Assembly (NCBI GenBank): GCA_019752115.1
Contig: JAIEMN010000024.1
Location: 203,011 to 267,010 of the forward strand
From: Gemmatimonadaceae bacterium
GTDB taxonomy: Bacteria; Gemmatimonadota; Gemmatimonadetes; Gemmatimonadales; Gemmatimonadaceae
Length of the DNA stretch: 64,000 nucleotides
Direction: 5' to 3'
Position numbers and translations under genes: made by a program. The notes below the pieces were generated by a model that made no database searches, was not told the DNA's origin, and worked only from the letters and a program-made list of their open reading frames with translations. Below are positions 8,871 through 16,746 of the stretch, in pieces (the first letter of the stretch is position 1; every line of letters starts with the position of its first letter).

Positions 8871-10100
8871 GTGTCGACCTCGCTCACCCTGACCGTCACC
8901 GCGAGTGGCGGCGGATCGGGCAATGTGAACTGGACGTTCTGCGCGAGCGATCGCTTCCCGACCTGGTTCGCGGTGCAGAATGGCACGAGCGGGAGCTGGA
9001 CCACCATCACGCCCACCGGCAGCAGCACGCGCGTGTACAACTTCTCGGTGTCGTCGGTGGGTGGCGTGGCCTATGCCATCGCGCGAAGCGGCGGCGGGAC
9101 GGATGTCACCGTGCAGTACGGCACCGCCACCGAGTTCACCAACTCCGGCGCGCAGGAGTGCACCACGAACAAGGCGCGTCAGAATCTGACCGGTACGGTC
9201 GCCGGGTTGGCCCTCGGCACCAACACGGCGACGATCGCCCTCGGCAACGTGAGCGCGTCACCGAGCGCCAACGGCCCGTACACCATCACCAACGGTCCAC
9301 TCGGCACAACCGATCTGGTGGCAGTGCGCAGCGCGATCAATCTCACGACCTTCACCTCCCAGCCCGACCGCGTAGTGTTCCGGCGGAATGTGAATTACAC
9401 CTCCACCATTCCGGCCATCGACTTCGGCACGGAAGGCGTGGCCCCGGCAAGCGGGACGTACACGATCACCAACCTCGCGGGCGAGAACTTCACGCAGGCC
9501 GCGGCGATCTTCACCACGGCGAACGGGTCGGCCGGATCCTTCTCGTCCGTGAGCATCAGTGGCGCGGCGGCGCTTACGGTGTACGGCATCCCGAACAGCC
9601 TGCTGACCTCAGGCGATCAGCATCTGGTTACGGTGTCGGCGATGAACTCGTCGGGCTCGACCATCAGCTCCTATCGCTCGGTCCTGCTCTACAATCAGCA
9701 GATCGCGAACCGGTCCGTCACGCTCGGGGCCGCGGCACCGGCGCTCACGCCCGCGTCACTCGGGTCCTCTCCCTACGTGCGGTTCAGCGCGTCCGGCACC
9801 TGGAGCAGCGAGTATGGCGACGCGCTGGGCATCGGATACACCCAGTCGACCACGGGTAGCAATTCGTGGACGGTCACGATGACGCGCGGCTACACCGGCG
9901 CCTCGAGCAGCTGGACGATGACCCTCCCCGATTTCAGCGGCGTGAGCGGATTCCAGACGAGCTGGGGACTGGCGTCGTCGAGCACCAACTGGGCGTTCAC
10001 GCAGACCGGCATCGTGAACGGCTTCAACAGTGGGACTGGCAAGTTCGATGAAGGCGCGCTCGTGAAGCTCGCGTCGCGCAGTGGCACCGTCTCACCGTAA
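8871..10100 (+). CDS. Ig-repeat surface lipoprotein, C-terminal part (frameshifted)
   Basis: Continuation of the lipoprotein above in a different frame. The first residues (VSTSLTLTVTASGGGSG) finish the sixth Ig-like repeat. After them comes about 390 residues of Ser/Thr/Gly-rich, beta-type sequence with two similar stretches (VQYGTATEFTNSG... and PASGTYTITNLAGENFTQ...), Cys at positions 23 and 91 that could form a disulfide, and a C-terminal block beginning SSPYVRFSASGTWSSEYGDA. No family was recognised for this part. GTG 8871 is shown only as the first in-frame codon; there is no sign that translation starts here. A UUCG-capped hairpin follows the stop. Confidence 0.7.
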   Translation: MSTSLTLTVTASGGGSGNVNWTFCASDRFPTWFAVQNGTSGSWTTITPTGSSTRVYNFSVSSVGGVAYAIARSGGGTDVTVQYGTATEFTNSGAQECTTNKARQNLTGTVAGLALGTNTATIALGNVSASPSANGPYTITNGPLGTTDLVAVRSAINLTTFTSQPDRVVFRRNVNYTSTIPAIDFGTEGVAPASGTYTITNLAGENFTQAAAIFTTANGSAGSFSSVSISGAAALTVYGIPNSLLTSGDQHLVTVSAMNSSGSTISSYRSVLLYNQQIANRSVTLGAAAPALTPASLGSSPYVRFSASGTWSSEYGDALGIGYTQSTTGSNSWTVTMTRGYTGASSSWTMTLPDFSGVSGFQTSWGLASSSTNWAFTQTGIVNGFNSGTGKFDEGALVKLASRSGTVSP

Positions 10101-10122
10101 CACCGGAGAGCGGAGTCACGAC

Positions 10123-10158
10123 CACGGCGCCGTCATCCTTCGGGATGGCGGCGCCGTG
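10123..10158. terminator. Bidirectional UUCG-loop hairpin
   Basis: CACGGCGCCGTCATCC (10123-10138), loop TTCG, GGATGGCGGCGCCGTG (10143-10158): a 16-bp stem with one mismatch. It lies between the convergent lipoprotein and SprT-like genes and probably ends both transcripts, although no long T-run follows on either side. Confidence 0.75.
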
Positions 10159-10167
10159 TGCATTGGA

Positions 10168-11001
10168 TCAGACGATCTGCCGGCGCTTGCGTTCGAGCGG
10201 CGTCACGTCACGTCGTGCCGCGGGGGTAATCCCCACCTCGCGGCACTTCGCACGAAAATCGGGGCCGTGATCGACGGGGCGCCCGGTCTCGTGTTGCCAC
10301 TGATGCACCATCTCGTGCAGCAAGGTATGCATCGCCTCGCGCCAGCCGTGCTTGGCAATGTGCTTGCGCGACATGACGATCTCGGACGGCGTATGCCGCG
10401 ATCCGGGATCGAAATGGCCGAGCCGCGTGGCCATGCGTCCCGACAGACGAATCGGGATGGCGCGCAGCGCGTTGCTGAACCACTCGGCGTTGAGCTGCCG
10501 ATGCGCTTCCGTGAGCTGGGCGATCAGCGCGACGTCGCCCGGACGGGCCGGTTCATCGCGACGCGCCGCCGGCGCCCGCTCCACGTCGTGCGCCAGGATG
10601 ACGTCCTTGGCCGCTGCCCGTTCGTGCTTGTTGCGCGCCACCGCAAAGGCCACGATGGCGCGCAGCACCGATTCAGGCGCTTCGGCGTACCCTTCGTGCA
10701 CCCGCAGCGTTCGACCGATGAGCGACACCATCACCGTGCGCGTGCGCATCAGGACGAGCGTCTCCACACCGCGCAGCCCCATCTCCTGCAGGCGGCTGAA
10801 GAGCACCGCCGTGCGCGCGCGGATGGCGGTGCGGCCGATGGCCCGACGTTCGTCCGGCGCTTCGCGCGGTGGCGGCGTGACGACCAGCGACGGCGCTGGT
10901 GCGGATGGCGCGGCCGACGACGTGGCGGGAGACGCAGAGGCCGGCGCCGCGAGCGGCGCCTCCTCGAACCCGAACAACCCGAGCTGCATCTCAATCGCCA
11001 T
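10168..11001 (-). CDS. SprT-like zinc metalloprotease-domain protein
   Basis: Carries a C-terminal SprT-like domain (about residues 165-265) with the zinc site HEMVHQWQHETG (HExxH, first His near 222) and the downstream DHGPDF block that supplies the third ligand region. SprT/Spartan-type domains in other organisms act on DNA-protein crosslinks or are uncharacterised. The N-terminal 60 residues are Ala/Pro-rich and probably disordered (LGLFGFEEAPL...), and residues 65-150 form an unassigned alpha/beta region. An alternative start is ATG 10989. It is followed (minus strand) by the terminator at 10123-10158. A nuclease-interaction role cannot be shown from sequence. Confidence 0.8.
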   Translation of the reverse strand: MAIEMQLGLFGFEEAPLAAPASASPATSSAAPSAPAPSLVVTPPPREAPDERRAIGRTAIRARTAVLFSRLQEMGLRGVETLVLMRTRTVMVSLIGRTLRVHEGYAEAPESVLRAIVAFAVARNKHERAAAKDVILAHDVERAPAARRDEPARPGDVALIAQLTEAHRQLNAEWFSNALRAIPIRLSGRMATRLGHFDPGSRHTPSEIVMSRKHIAKHGWREAMHTLLHEMVHQWQHETGRPVDHGPDFRAKCREVGITPAARRDVTPLERKRRQIV

Positions 11002-11021
11002 GGCGGCGAAAGATGACGGGG

Positions 11022-11705
11022 TTACGCCACGGCAGCAACCACCGCCGCCACCATGGCGGTGAGGCGTTCGATCTCGTCGCCCACGATGTCGTGGCCGACG
11101 CCCGGATAGAGTTGCAGATCGACCGCGGCGCCGAGTGCGGTGAACACCTCAGCGCTCTGCCTCACGCGTGCCTCCGGGATGTGCAGATCGCTGGTCCCGC
11201 AGGCGAGCAACACGGGCGTGCCCGCGAGCGAACCGGCGGGTGGTGCGTGCAGCCACCGGGCCGCTTCGTCATCGCTCCCGATCAGCGCGCCGGCGAAGGC
11301 CGCTACGCCGCCAAAGCGCGCACCGGCCTGGGCCTGTCGCGCGACGTATTCGAGCGTGAGACAGGCGCCCTGCGAAAAGCCCACGAGGATGACGCGCTCA
11401 CGTGGAATGCCGGCCGCGGTCGCCAGCGCCACGGCCGCCTCCACGCGCTCGAGGGCGCTCGAGAGCCAGGGCTCGTTGCGCGGCATGGGCGCGAGAAACC
11501 GATCGGGATACCAGCTCTGCCCCGCCGCCACGGGCGCGATCAGCGCCGCGCCCGTGGCTTTCGCCGCGCGGGCAATGGGGAGCATCCCCGACGCGCTCCC
11601 ACCGCGCCCGTGCGTCAGCACGAGCGCGTGGGAGGCCTCGGTCAGTGGTACACCGGCCAGCAGCGGGACCTCCTGCGCATGCGGGCCACTCGGCGAGGCA
11701 CTCAT
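11022..11705 (-). CDS. Alpha/beta-hydrolase esterase (phospholipase/carboxylesterase family)
   Basis: A 227-residue cytoplasmic serine hydrolase of the YpfH/carboxylesterase group. The triad is visible: Ser in GFSQGACLTLEY, Asp in CGTSDLHIP and His in PGVGHDIVG. The oxyanion strand is LVLTHGRGGSASGM. ATG 11705 is taken as the start because it overlaps the stop of the VOC gene as ATGA, giving translational coupling; a longer frame to 11720 has no support. The pairing of this esterase with a ring-cleaving-dioxygenase-like VOC gene matches known MhqD/MhqO-type quinone-response operons in Firmicutes, so a role in quinone or aromatic-electrophile stress is a reasonable inference. Confidence 0.88.
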   Translation of the reverse strand: MSASPSGPHAQEVPLLAGVPLTEASHALVLTHGRGGSASGMLPIARAAKATGAALIAPVAAGQSWYPDRFLAPMPRNEPWLSSALERVEAAVALATAAGIPRERVILVGFSQGACLTLEYVARQAQAGARFGGVAAFAGALIGSDDEAARWLHAPPAGSLAGTPVLLACGTSDLHIPEARVRQSAEVFTALGAAVDLQLYPGVGHDIVGDEIERLTAMVAAVVAAVA

Positions 11706-12787
11706 ACGGCCACCATCCACTCAGGACGCGTCAGGGTTGGGAGGCGGCGCTCGATCTCGGCCCGCTGCGCCTCGAGCCACGGCGGCAGCCGCAGCGTGGA
11801 GCCGGTCGTCGCCACCGGTTCATCCACCAGGAAGCCGGGGCCCATCGTGGCCAGCTCGACGATGTGCCCATCGGGATCGCGGGTGTAGATGCTCTGGAAG
11901 TACACGCGGTCCATCACCGCCGACACCCGATGACCGGCGTCGAGCAGCCGATCCCGCATCGCGAGTTGGATCTCGGGCGTGGCGACGGCGAGGGCGTAGT
12001 GATGACCCTGCCCCGTGCCCATCTGCGCGCGCCGTTCCGTGGCGGGGCGCTCGAGATACGTCACGAGCGAACCCGGGCGGGCATCGGCACTGCCCCACGA
12101 CCAGTGCCGCGTGCCGGGGTCATCAAAGTTTTCGGTCTTCTTCACGAGCGTCATGCCGAGCGTGTCACGCAGGAACGCGTCGGTCCGTTCGAGATCCGTG
12201 GTCATGGCGGTGAGATGATGCAACCCGCGCGTGAGCGCCATGGCGGCGTCGATCGTGGTGACCGGCTCCGGCCAGGTGAGCGCCGCGATCGCCGCTTCGT
12301 CGCGCCCGCCCTTCACCAGCTCACGGGGCGGCGTGCGATGCGGTAGCGCGTCGTTCACGACGCCGACCGCCTCATTGTAGAGCATCCCCGGCCCGTCGGT
12401 CGCGATCTCGATGATCACGCCATCGGGATCACGGAAGTAGATGCTCGTGAAGTACTGCCGATCGTACGGGCCGATGATGCGGATGCCGAGATCGGTCAGC
12501 CGGCGCTTCCAGCGCAGCAGCGCGTCCCGATCGGCGACGCGCAGCGCGAGATGATGGGTGCCGCCGATCCCGGTCCGGCCGCGCGGCGCGGTCGGCCATT
12601 CGAAGAACGTGACGACCGTCCCCGCGCCACCGATCTCGTCGGCGAAGTACAGGTGATAGCTCCCCGGGTCATCGAAGTTGACCGTCGTCTTGACCAGCCG
12701 CAGCCCAAGGACGCGGGTGTAGAAGTCCACCGTCCGCTGCGCATTGGCGGCAACGAGGGTGATGTGATGCAGACCGAGAATGGACAC
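11702..12787 (-). CDS. VOC-family ring-cleaving dioxygenase-like protein (MhqO type)
   Basis: A two-module vicinal-oxygen-chelate protein of 361 residues. Each half has the betaalphabetabetabeta pattern with metal-ligand candidates: HHITLVAAN and IYFRDPDGVIIEIATDGPG in the first, HHLTAMTTD and IYTRDPDGHIVELATMGPG in the second. Family members (MhqA/MhqO/MhqE) are linked to hydroquinone resistance and are annotated as ring-cleaving dioxygenases. The start is GTG 12787 (MSILGLHHITLV), with a strong GGAGGA six nt upstream; the frame open to 12829 runs into the operator palindrome. It is coupled to the downstream esterase gene by a 4-bp overlap. Regulation is probably by a MarR-type repressor at 12819-12836. 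Confidence 0.88.
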   Translation of the reverse strand: MSILGLHHITLVAANAQRTVDFYTRVLGLRLVKTTVNFDDPGSYHLYFADEIGGAGTVVTFFEWPTAPRGRTGIGGTHHLALRVADRDALLRWKRRLTDLGIRIIGPYDRQYFTSIYFRDPDGVIIEIATDGPGMLYNEAVGVVNDALPHRTPPRELVKGGRDEAAIAALTWPEPVTTIDAAMALTRGLHHLTAMTTDLERTDAFLRDTLGMTLVKKTENFDDPGTRHWSWGSADARPGSLVTYLERPATERRAQMGTGQGHHYALAVATPEIQLAMRDRLLDAGHRVSAVMDRVYFQSIYTRDPDGHIVELATMGPGFLVDEPVATTGSTLRLPPWLEAQRAEIERRLPTLTRPEWMVAV

Positions 12788-12818
12788 GGGGTCCTCCTGC
12801 CCGTCGCGCGGGCGTTTA

Positions 12819-12836
12819 TATCTTAGCACTAAGATA
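12819..12836. promoter_or_regulatory. MarR-like operator palindrome
   Basis: TATCTTAGCACTAAGATA is a perfect 8+8 palindrome around CA, 31 nt upstream of the VOC gene start and 50 nt upstream of the divergent kinase gene. Its size and the TATCTnnn..nnnAGATA arms resemble the MhqR/MarR-type operators in front of mhq operons. No MarR gene is in the window. The role is inferred from position and neighbours. Confidence 0.6.
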
Positions 12837-12886
12837 CTATTTCCCTGAGGAACCGCAAGCCTATTCCGGATAGTTTTCGTCCCATT

Positions 12887-14755
12887 ATGCCCGCCTCATC
12901 TCCCGCCGCCCTGCCCGCCGGTCTCGCCGCCCAGTTCGACGTTGTCCGCCTGCTTGGCGCCGGCGGGATGGGCGCCGTCTGGCTCGTCCGCGATCGGTTT
13001 CTCGATCGCCTCGTCGCCCTCAAGGTACTGCTCGCCGATCAGGCCAACGCCGAGGAGCGGGAGCGCTTCCTTCGCGAAGCGCGCACGAGCGCGCGCCTCG
13101 AGCACCCGCACATCATCGATGTATATCGGGCCGACGAGACCGACGGCGTGGTGTGGTTCACGATGCGGTACATCAACGGCGAGTCGCTGGGCGACCGCCT
13201 CCGCGAGCGTGGGCGACTCGCCGTCTCGGATGTCGTGCGCATCCTGCGAGAGGTGTCGTGGGGGCTCGCCTACGCGCACGCGCGCCAGGTGGTGCACCGC
13301 GACATCAAGCCCGACAACATCCTCCTCGATCGGGAGTCGGGGCGTGCCGTCGTGACCGACTTCGGGATCGCCCGCGATGCGAGCGATGCCAACGGCCTCA
13401 CCCAGATGGGCAACGTGCTGGGCTCGGTGCACTACATGAGCCCCGAGCAGGCCTCGGGCGAAGCCCTCGACGGCCGCAGCGACATCTATGCGCTCGGCTG
13501 CGTGGGCTTTCACGCGCTGAGCGGCACGCCGCCCTTCGACGGCTCGGCGCAGAGCGTACTCGTGGCCCATGTCACCCGCCCCGCCCCGTCGCTCGCGACG
13601 ATCGCCGAGCACGTGCCGGAGAGCGTGGTGGCCGTGATCGAGAAGTGTCTCGCCAAGGATCCGGCGCAACGCTATCCCACCGCCGACGCCGTGGCCGCCG
13701 CGCTTGATGCGGCGCTGCGTGATGCGGAGGCCACCGAGCAGGCCGCGGCCGATGCCGCCCCCGGCGGCGTGCTGAGCGAAGACGATGCGCTGGCAGTGTG
13801 GCAGCGCGCCGCGCAGCTGCAGGCGGAAGCGGCGCATCGCATGGAGCGGTCGGCGGCATTGCGGAGCGCGAATACCGGAGCGCACGCGCGCGTGTCTGCG
13901 GGCGCCAGCAACAGCGCCGCCGTGGTCGATACCGGACAGTATCGCGTCCGCGATGTCGAGGCCGCGGCGGTGGAAGCCGGGATCTCGCGACAGTACGTCG
14001 CGCTGGCGCTCGCCGAGATCAAGGCGCGGAGCGCGAGTGGTCAGGTCATCCGCGCCAGCAGTGAGGCCGAAGATCGTCGCCTGACCTTGTTCATGGGGAC
14101 GCCGGACCGCGCGTTGTCGGTCAGCCGCGTCATTCCCGGCACCCCGAAGGACGTGCTCGCGGCGCTGGGTCAGGTGTTCACGACGCATCCCGCGAAGCTG
14201 GCGCTGCTCGATACGGTGAATGGGCATCCGCTCGACGGCGGCATCATGCGATTCCGGATGCCGAGGTTCAAGGAGGCCTATGTCAATCCCTTCGTCATGG
14301 CCGACAAGGACAAGGCGTTGGCCATGCGACTCGAGCAGATCGAGCTCTACGATCTCAACGTCACGCTGCAGCCGCGCGGCACGGCCGCCGCGCCGATGTG
14401 CGAAGTGGTGATCACCGGTGACCTGCGCCCCGGGCTTCGCACCAACCTCAAGCTCGATCTCGCGATGATGGCGGGGTCGGCGCTGATCGCCGGCGTGGGT
14501 GGGGCGAGTGCCGTCGCCAAGTACCTCGCGCCGGGACCGGTGGCGACCGCCGCCCTCGCGGCGCTCGGCGCGGTCATGGGCGCTGGCGCCTGCTTCCTCT
14601 GGTATCGCGGCCTCTTCCGCAGCGCGCTGGAGCATGCCCAACGCGAGATGGGCACGCTGCTGCAGACCATCGAACAGCAGTTGGCGACGCAGCGGCTCTT
14701 CCGCGGCGAGACCGCGGCGCTGCCGGCTGCGCCTACGACGAGCGGCGCGCGGTAG
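12887..14755 (+). CDS. Membrane Ser/Thr protein kinase (PknB-like) with C-terminal membrane hairpin
   Basis: A Hanks-type kinase, 622 residues. The catalytic domain is complete (about 17-275): Gly loop LGAGGMGAVW, Lys46 in ALKVL, HRDIKPDN at 137-144, DFG at 158-160, and the SPEQ motif. A linker (280-370) is Ala-rich. Residues 370-520 form an unassigned domain that begins with a YRVRDVEAAAVEAGIS helix and contains DLNVTLQPRG beta strands. Two hydrophobic helices (about 527-575, GSALIAGVGG...and AALAALGAVMGAGACFLWY) anchor it, followed by a 45-residue tail. There is no extracellular PASTA or propeller sensor, unlike the kinases at 43-51 kb. The 3' end overlaps the convergent phosphoesterase gene by 23 bp. 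Confidence 0.9.
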   Translation: MPASSPAALPAGLAAQFDVVRLLGAGGMGAVWLVRDRFLDRLVALKVLLADQANAEERERFLREARTSARLEHPHIIDVYRADETDGVVWFTMRYINGESLGDRLRERGRLAVSDVVRILREVSWGLAYAHARQVVHRDIKPDNILLDRESGRAVVTDFGIARDASDANGLTQMGNVLGSVHYMSPEQASGEALDGRSDIYALGCVGFHALSGTPPFDGSAQSVLVAHVTRPAPSLATIAEHVPESVVAVIEKCLAKDPAQRYPTADAVAAALDAALRDAEATEQAAADAAPGGVLSEDDALAVWQRAAQLQAEAAHRMERSAALRSANTGAHARVSAGASNSAAVVDTGQYRVRDVEAAAVEAGISRQYVALALAEIKARSASGQVIRASSEAEDRRLTLFMGTPDRALSVSRVIPGTPKDVLAALGQVFTTHPAKLALLDTVNGHPLDGGIMRFRMPRFKEAYVNPFVMADKDKALAMRLEQIELYDLNVTLQPRGTAAAPMCEVVITGDLRPGLRTNLKLDLAMMAGSALIAGVGGASAVAKYLAPGPVATAALAALGAVMGAGACFLWYRGLFRSALEHAQREMGTLLQTIEQQLATQRLFRGETAALPAAPTTSGAR

Positions 14756-15587
14756 CGGTCGTCGGGCCCGGCGCAAAACGTCGGGTCGCGGCGTCATAGA
14801 CCCAGGCGGTCGCGGTGACGGCCCCGTCGCGCTGCTCAATGACGTTGAGGGCACTGGGGCGGTGCCCCCGCATGCGGCTCGAGAGCGTGTTGGCCGCACT
14901 GAGCAGGAAGCGGCCGGTGCGCCGTTCGACCACCTCGATGCGCTCTTCGTGATCGTGTCCGGTGCACACCACGTCCACCGGCATCGCCGCGATGGCGTCG
15001 AGCGCCGCCTCGGGGCGCTTGAGCCCCCAGCGGCGCGACAGGCGCCCCTTCACCACGTTGTGGTGCACGACGAGCAGCCGGAGATCGCCCGCCGGGCTGG
15101 CCGCGAGCCGCGCCTGCGCATCGGCCAGCTGCGCGGCGGTGAGCCCGCCCTTCACGCGCCAGTCACGCGGATACCACGTGAGCGCGGGCGGGTTCGTGCC
15201 CCACGCCGAGTTGAGCCCCACGATGGAGACGCCGGGGACGCGCAGCGTGGGCTCGGTCTCCGGATGGATGTGGGCCCGGTAGCCCGCATGCACCTTCGTG
15301 AAGTCACCGTAGCCGAACGGCGCATGCCACCATGCGGCATCGTGATTCCCCGGTACCGTCAGCACGGGAGCGACGGCGCGAAACTGATCCACGATGGCGC
15401 GCGCGGCGACGAACTCCACATCGCGCGCACGCTGCGAGAAGTCACCCGACAGCACGATCGCGCTCCACGAGCCGGCCCGTGCGACGTCCAGAGCCGCGTT
15501 GACGTGCGCCTCACGGAACGGGTGCCCGCAGTGAATATCGGAGACGTGCAGGATGCGCACGCCGCCGGTTGGCGGGGTATCAGCCAA
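14733..15587 (-). CDS. Calcineurin-like metallophosphoesterase
   Basis: A cytoplasmic binuclear-metal phosphoesterase, 284 residues. The metal-ligand blocks appear in order: HVSDIHCG (Asp-x-His), LSGDFSQRA (Gly-Asp), VPGNHDA (Gly-Asn-His-Asp), VVHHNVV and CTGHDHEE (Gly-His-x-His). This spacing fits class III cyclic-nucleotide phosphodiesterase-like and related 3',5'-hydrolases, but the substrate is not fixed by sequence. The gene begins 8 nt inside the isocitrate dehydrogenase gene, so the two are co-transcribed and probably coupled, and it ends inside the convergent kinase gene (14733-14755). Confidence 0.87.
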   Translation of the reverse strand: MADTPPTGGVRILHVSDIHCGHPFREAHVNAALDVARAGSWSAIVLSGDFSQRARDVEFVAARAIVDQFRAVAPVLTVPGNHDAAWWHAPFGYGDFTKVHAGYRAHIHPETEPTLRVPGVSIVGLNSAWGTNPPALTWYPRDWRVKGGLTAAQLADAQARLAASPAGDLRLLVVHHNVVKGRLSRRWGLKRPEAALDAIAAMPVDVVCTGHDHEERIEVVERRTGRFLLSAANTLSSRMRGHRPSALNVIEQRDGAVTATAWVYDAATRRFAPGPTTATARRSS

Positions 15588-16593
15588 GGTTCGCGATCAC
15601 TTCATCGGTGAACGCATCGGTGCCGGCGGTGCCGCCGAGATCGCGCGTGAGCACCTTTCCCTCGCGAATCGTGCGCTCGAACGCCGAGCGGATGCGATGC
15701 GCCCGCTCGGTGTCGCCGATGTGCTCGAGCATCATGCACGCCGCGAGCACGAGCGCGCCGGGGTTCGCGATGTTCTTGCCGGCGATATCGGGGGCGGTGC
15801 CGTGCACGGCTTCGAAGATCGCGGCCGTCTTGCCGATATTGGCCCCGGGCGCGAGCCCCAGCCCGCCCACGAGCCCCGAGATCTCGTCGGAGAGAATGTC
15901 GCCGAACAGGTTCGTCGTCACCACGACATCGAACTGCTCGGGGCGCATGACGAGGTGCATCGCCATGGCGTCGATGATCCGCTCTTCGAATTGGATGCGC
16001 CCTTCGTACTCGCGGGCCACCATGCGGCCGACGTCGAGGAACAGCCCCTGCGAGAACTTGAGGATGTTCGCCTTGTGGACCAGCGTGACCTTCTTGCGGC
16101 CATGCGCCAGCGCATACTCGAAGGCGTAGCGCACGATGCGCTCCGACCCTTCGCGCGTGATGATGGCCACCGACTCGGCCGCCGCCTTGGGGTCATCGCC
16201 GATGCGGACGTAGTGCTCGACCCCGATGTAGAGCCCCTCGGTGTTCTCGCGCACGAGCACGATGTCGATGTTCTCGAAGCGCCCGGGAACGATCGTGTAG
16301 GCCGGCCGCACGTTCGCGTAGAGATCGAAGGTCTTGCGCAGCGCCACGTTGATGGAGCGGAACCCTTCCCCGACCGGCGTTTCGAGCGGCCCCTTGAGGG
16401 CCACGCGGGTCCGCTTGATGGAATCGAGGGTGGCGTCGGGGATGGGGTCGTTCCACCGGGCGACACCGGCCATGCCGGCGACCTGGCGGTCCCATTCGAT
16501 GTCGGCGCCGGCAGCGGCCAGGATGCGGACGGTGGCTTCGGCGATCGACGGGCCGATGCCATCGCCGGGGATCAGGGTCACGGGAGTGGGCAT
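15580..16593 (-). CDS. NAD-dependent isocitrate dehydrogenase (beta-decarboxylating dehydrogenase family)
   Basis: Decarboxylates isocitrate to 2-oxoglutarate in the TCA cycle. At 337 residues it is the short, IDH3/isopropylmalate-dehydrogenase-like type. Motifs: LIPGDGIGPSI at the N-terminus, the substrate loop with RSINVALRK and YANVRPA, RENTEGLYIG, the catalytic Lys in HKANILK, metal Asp residues in TNLFGDILSDE, and the NAD site EAVHGTAPDIAGKN followed by IANP. The Ile-rich NAD pocket without Lys/Tyr for the NADP phosphate argues for NAD. Isopropylmalate or homoisocitrate dehydrogenase are alternatives, but there are no leu or lys genes nearby. It shares a divergent promoter region with cstA and overlaps the phosphoesterase gene by 8 nt. 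Confidence 0.82.
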   Translation of the reverse strand: MPTPVTLIPGDGIGPSIAEATVRILAAAGADIEWDRQVAGMAGVARWNDPIPDATLDSIKRTRVALKGPLETPVGEGFRSINVALRKTFDLYANVRPAYTIVPGRFENIDIVLVRENTEGLYIGVEHYVRIGDDPKAAAESVAIITREGSERIVRYAFEYALAHGRKKVTLVHKANILKFSQGLFLDVGRMVAREYEGRIQFEERIIDAMAMHLVMRPEQFDVVVTTNLFGDILSDEISGLVGGLGLAPGANIGKTAAIFEAVHGTAPDIAGKNIANPGALVLAACMMLEHIGDTERAHRIRSAFERTIREGKVLTRDLGGTAGTDAFTDEVIANLG

Positions 16594-16678
16594 CCCTCAT
16601 GATAGCCACCTGCGCGGGGGCTTTCAGCGGGTCCCGGGGCGCCGGGCGGGACAACGCCCCCCTCGGGGTCCGCGTTCA

Positions 16679-16707
16679 TTGACAACGGCCGGTTCCGGAG
16701 CGCATAT
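16679..16707 (+). promoter_or_regulatory. Sigma-70-type promoter for cstA
   Basis: TTGACA (16679-16684), a 17-nt spacer and GCATAT (16702-16707), 40 nt before the GTG start of cstA. The -35 is a perfect consensus; the -10 is weak. Confidence 0.55.
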
Positions 16708-16746
16708 CGGCTGTCCCACCTCCTTTCCCACCTCGGCGTCCCCCGC

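Noticed and set aside
12896..14899. 667-codon minus-strand frame over the kinase gene
   Set aside because: Complement of a complete kinase with all catalytic motifs; no recognisable domain.
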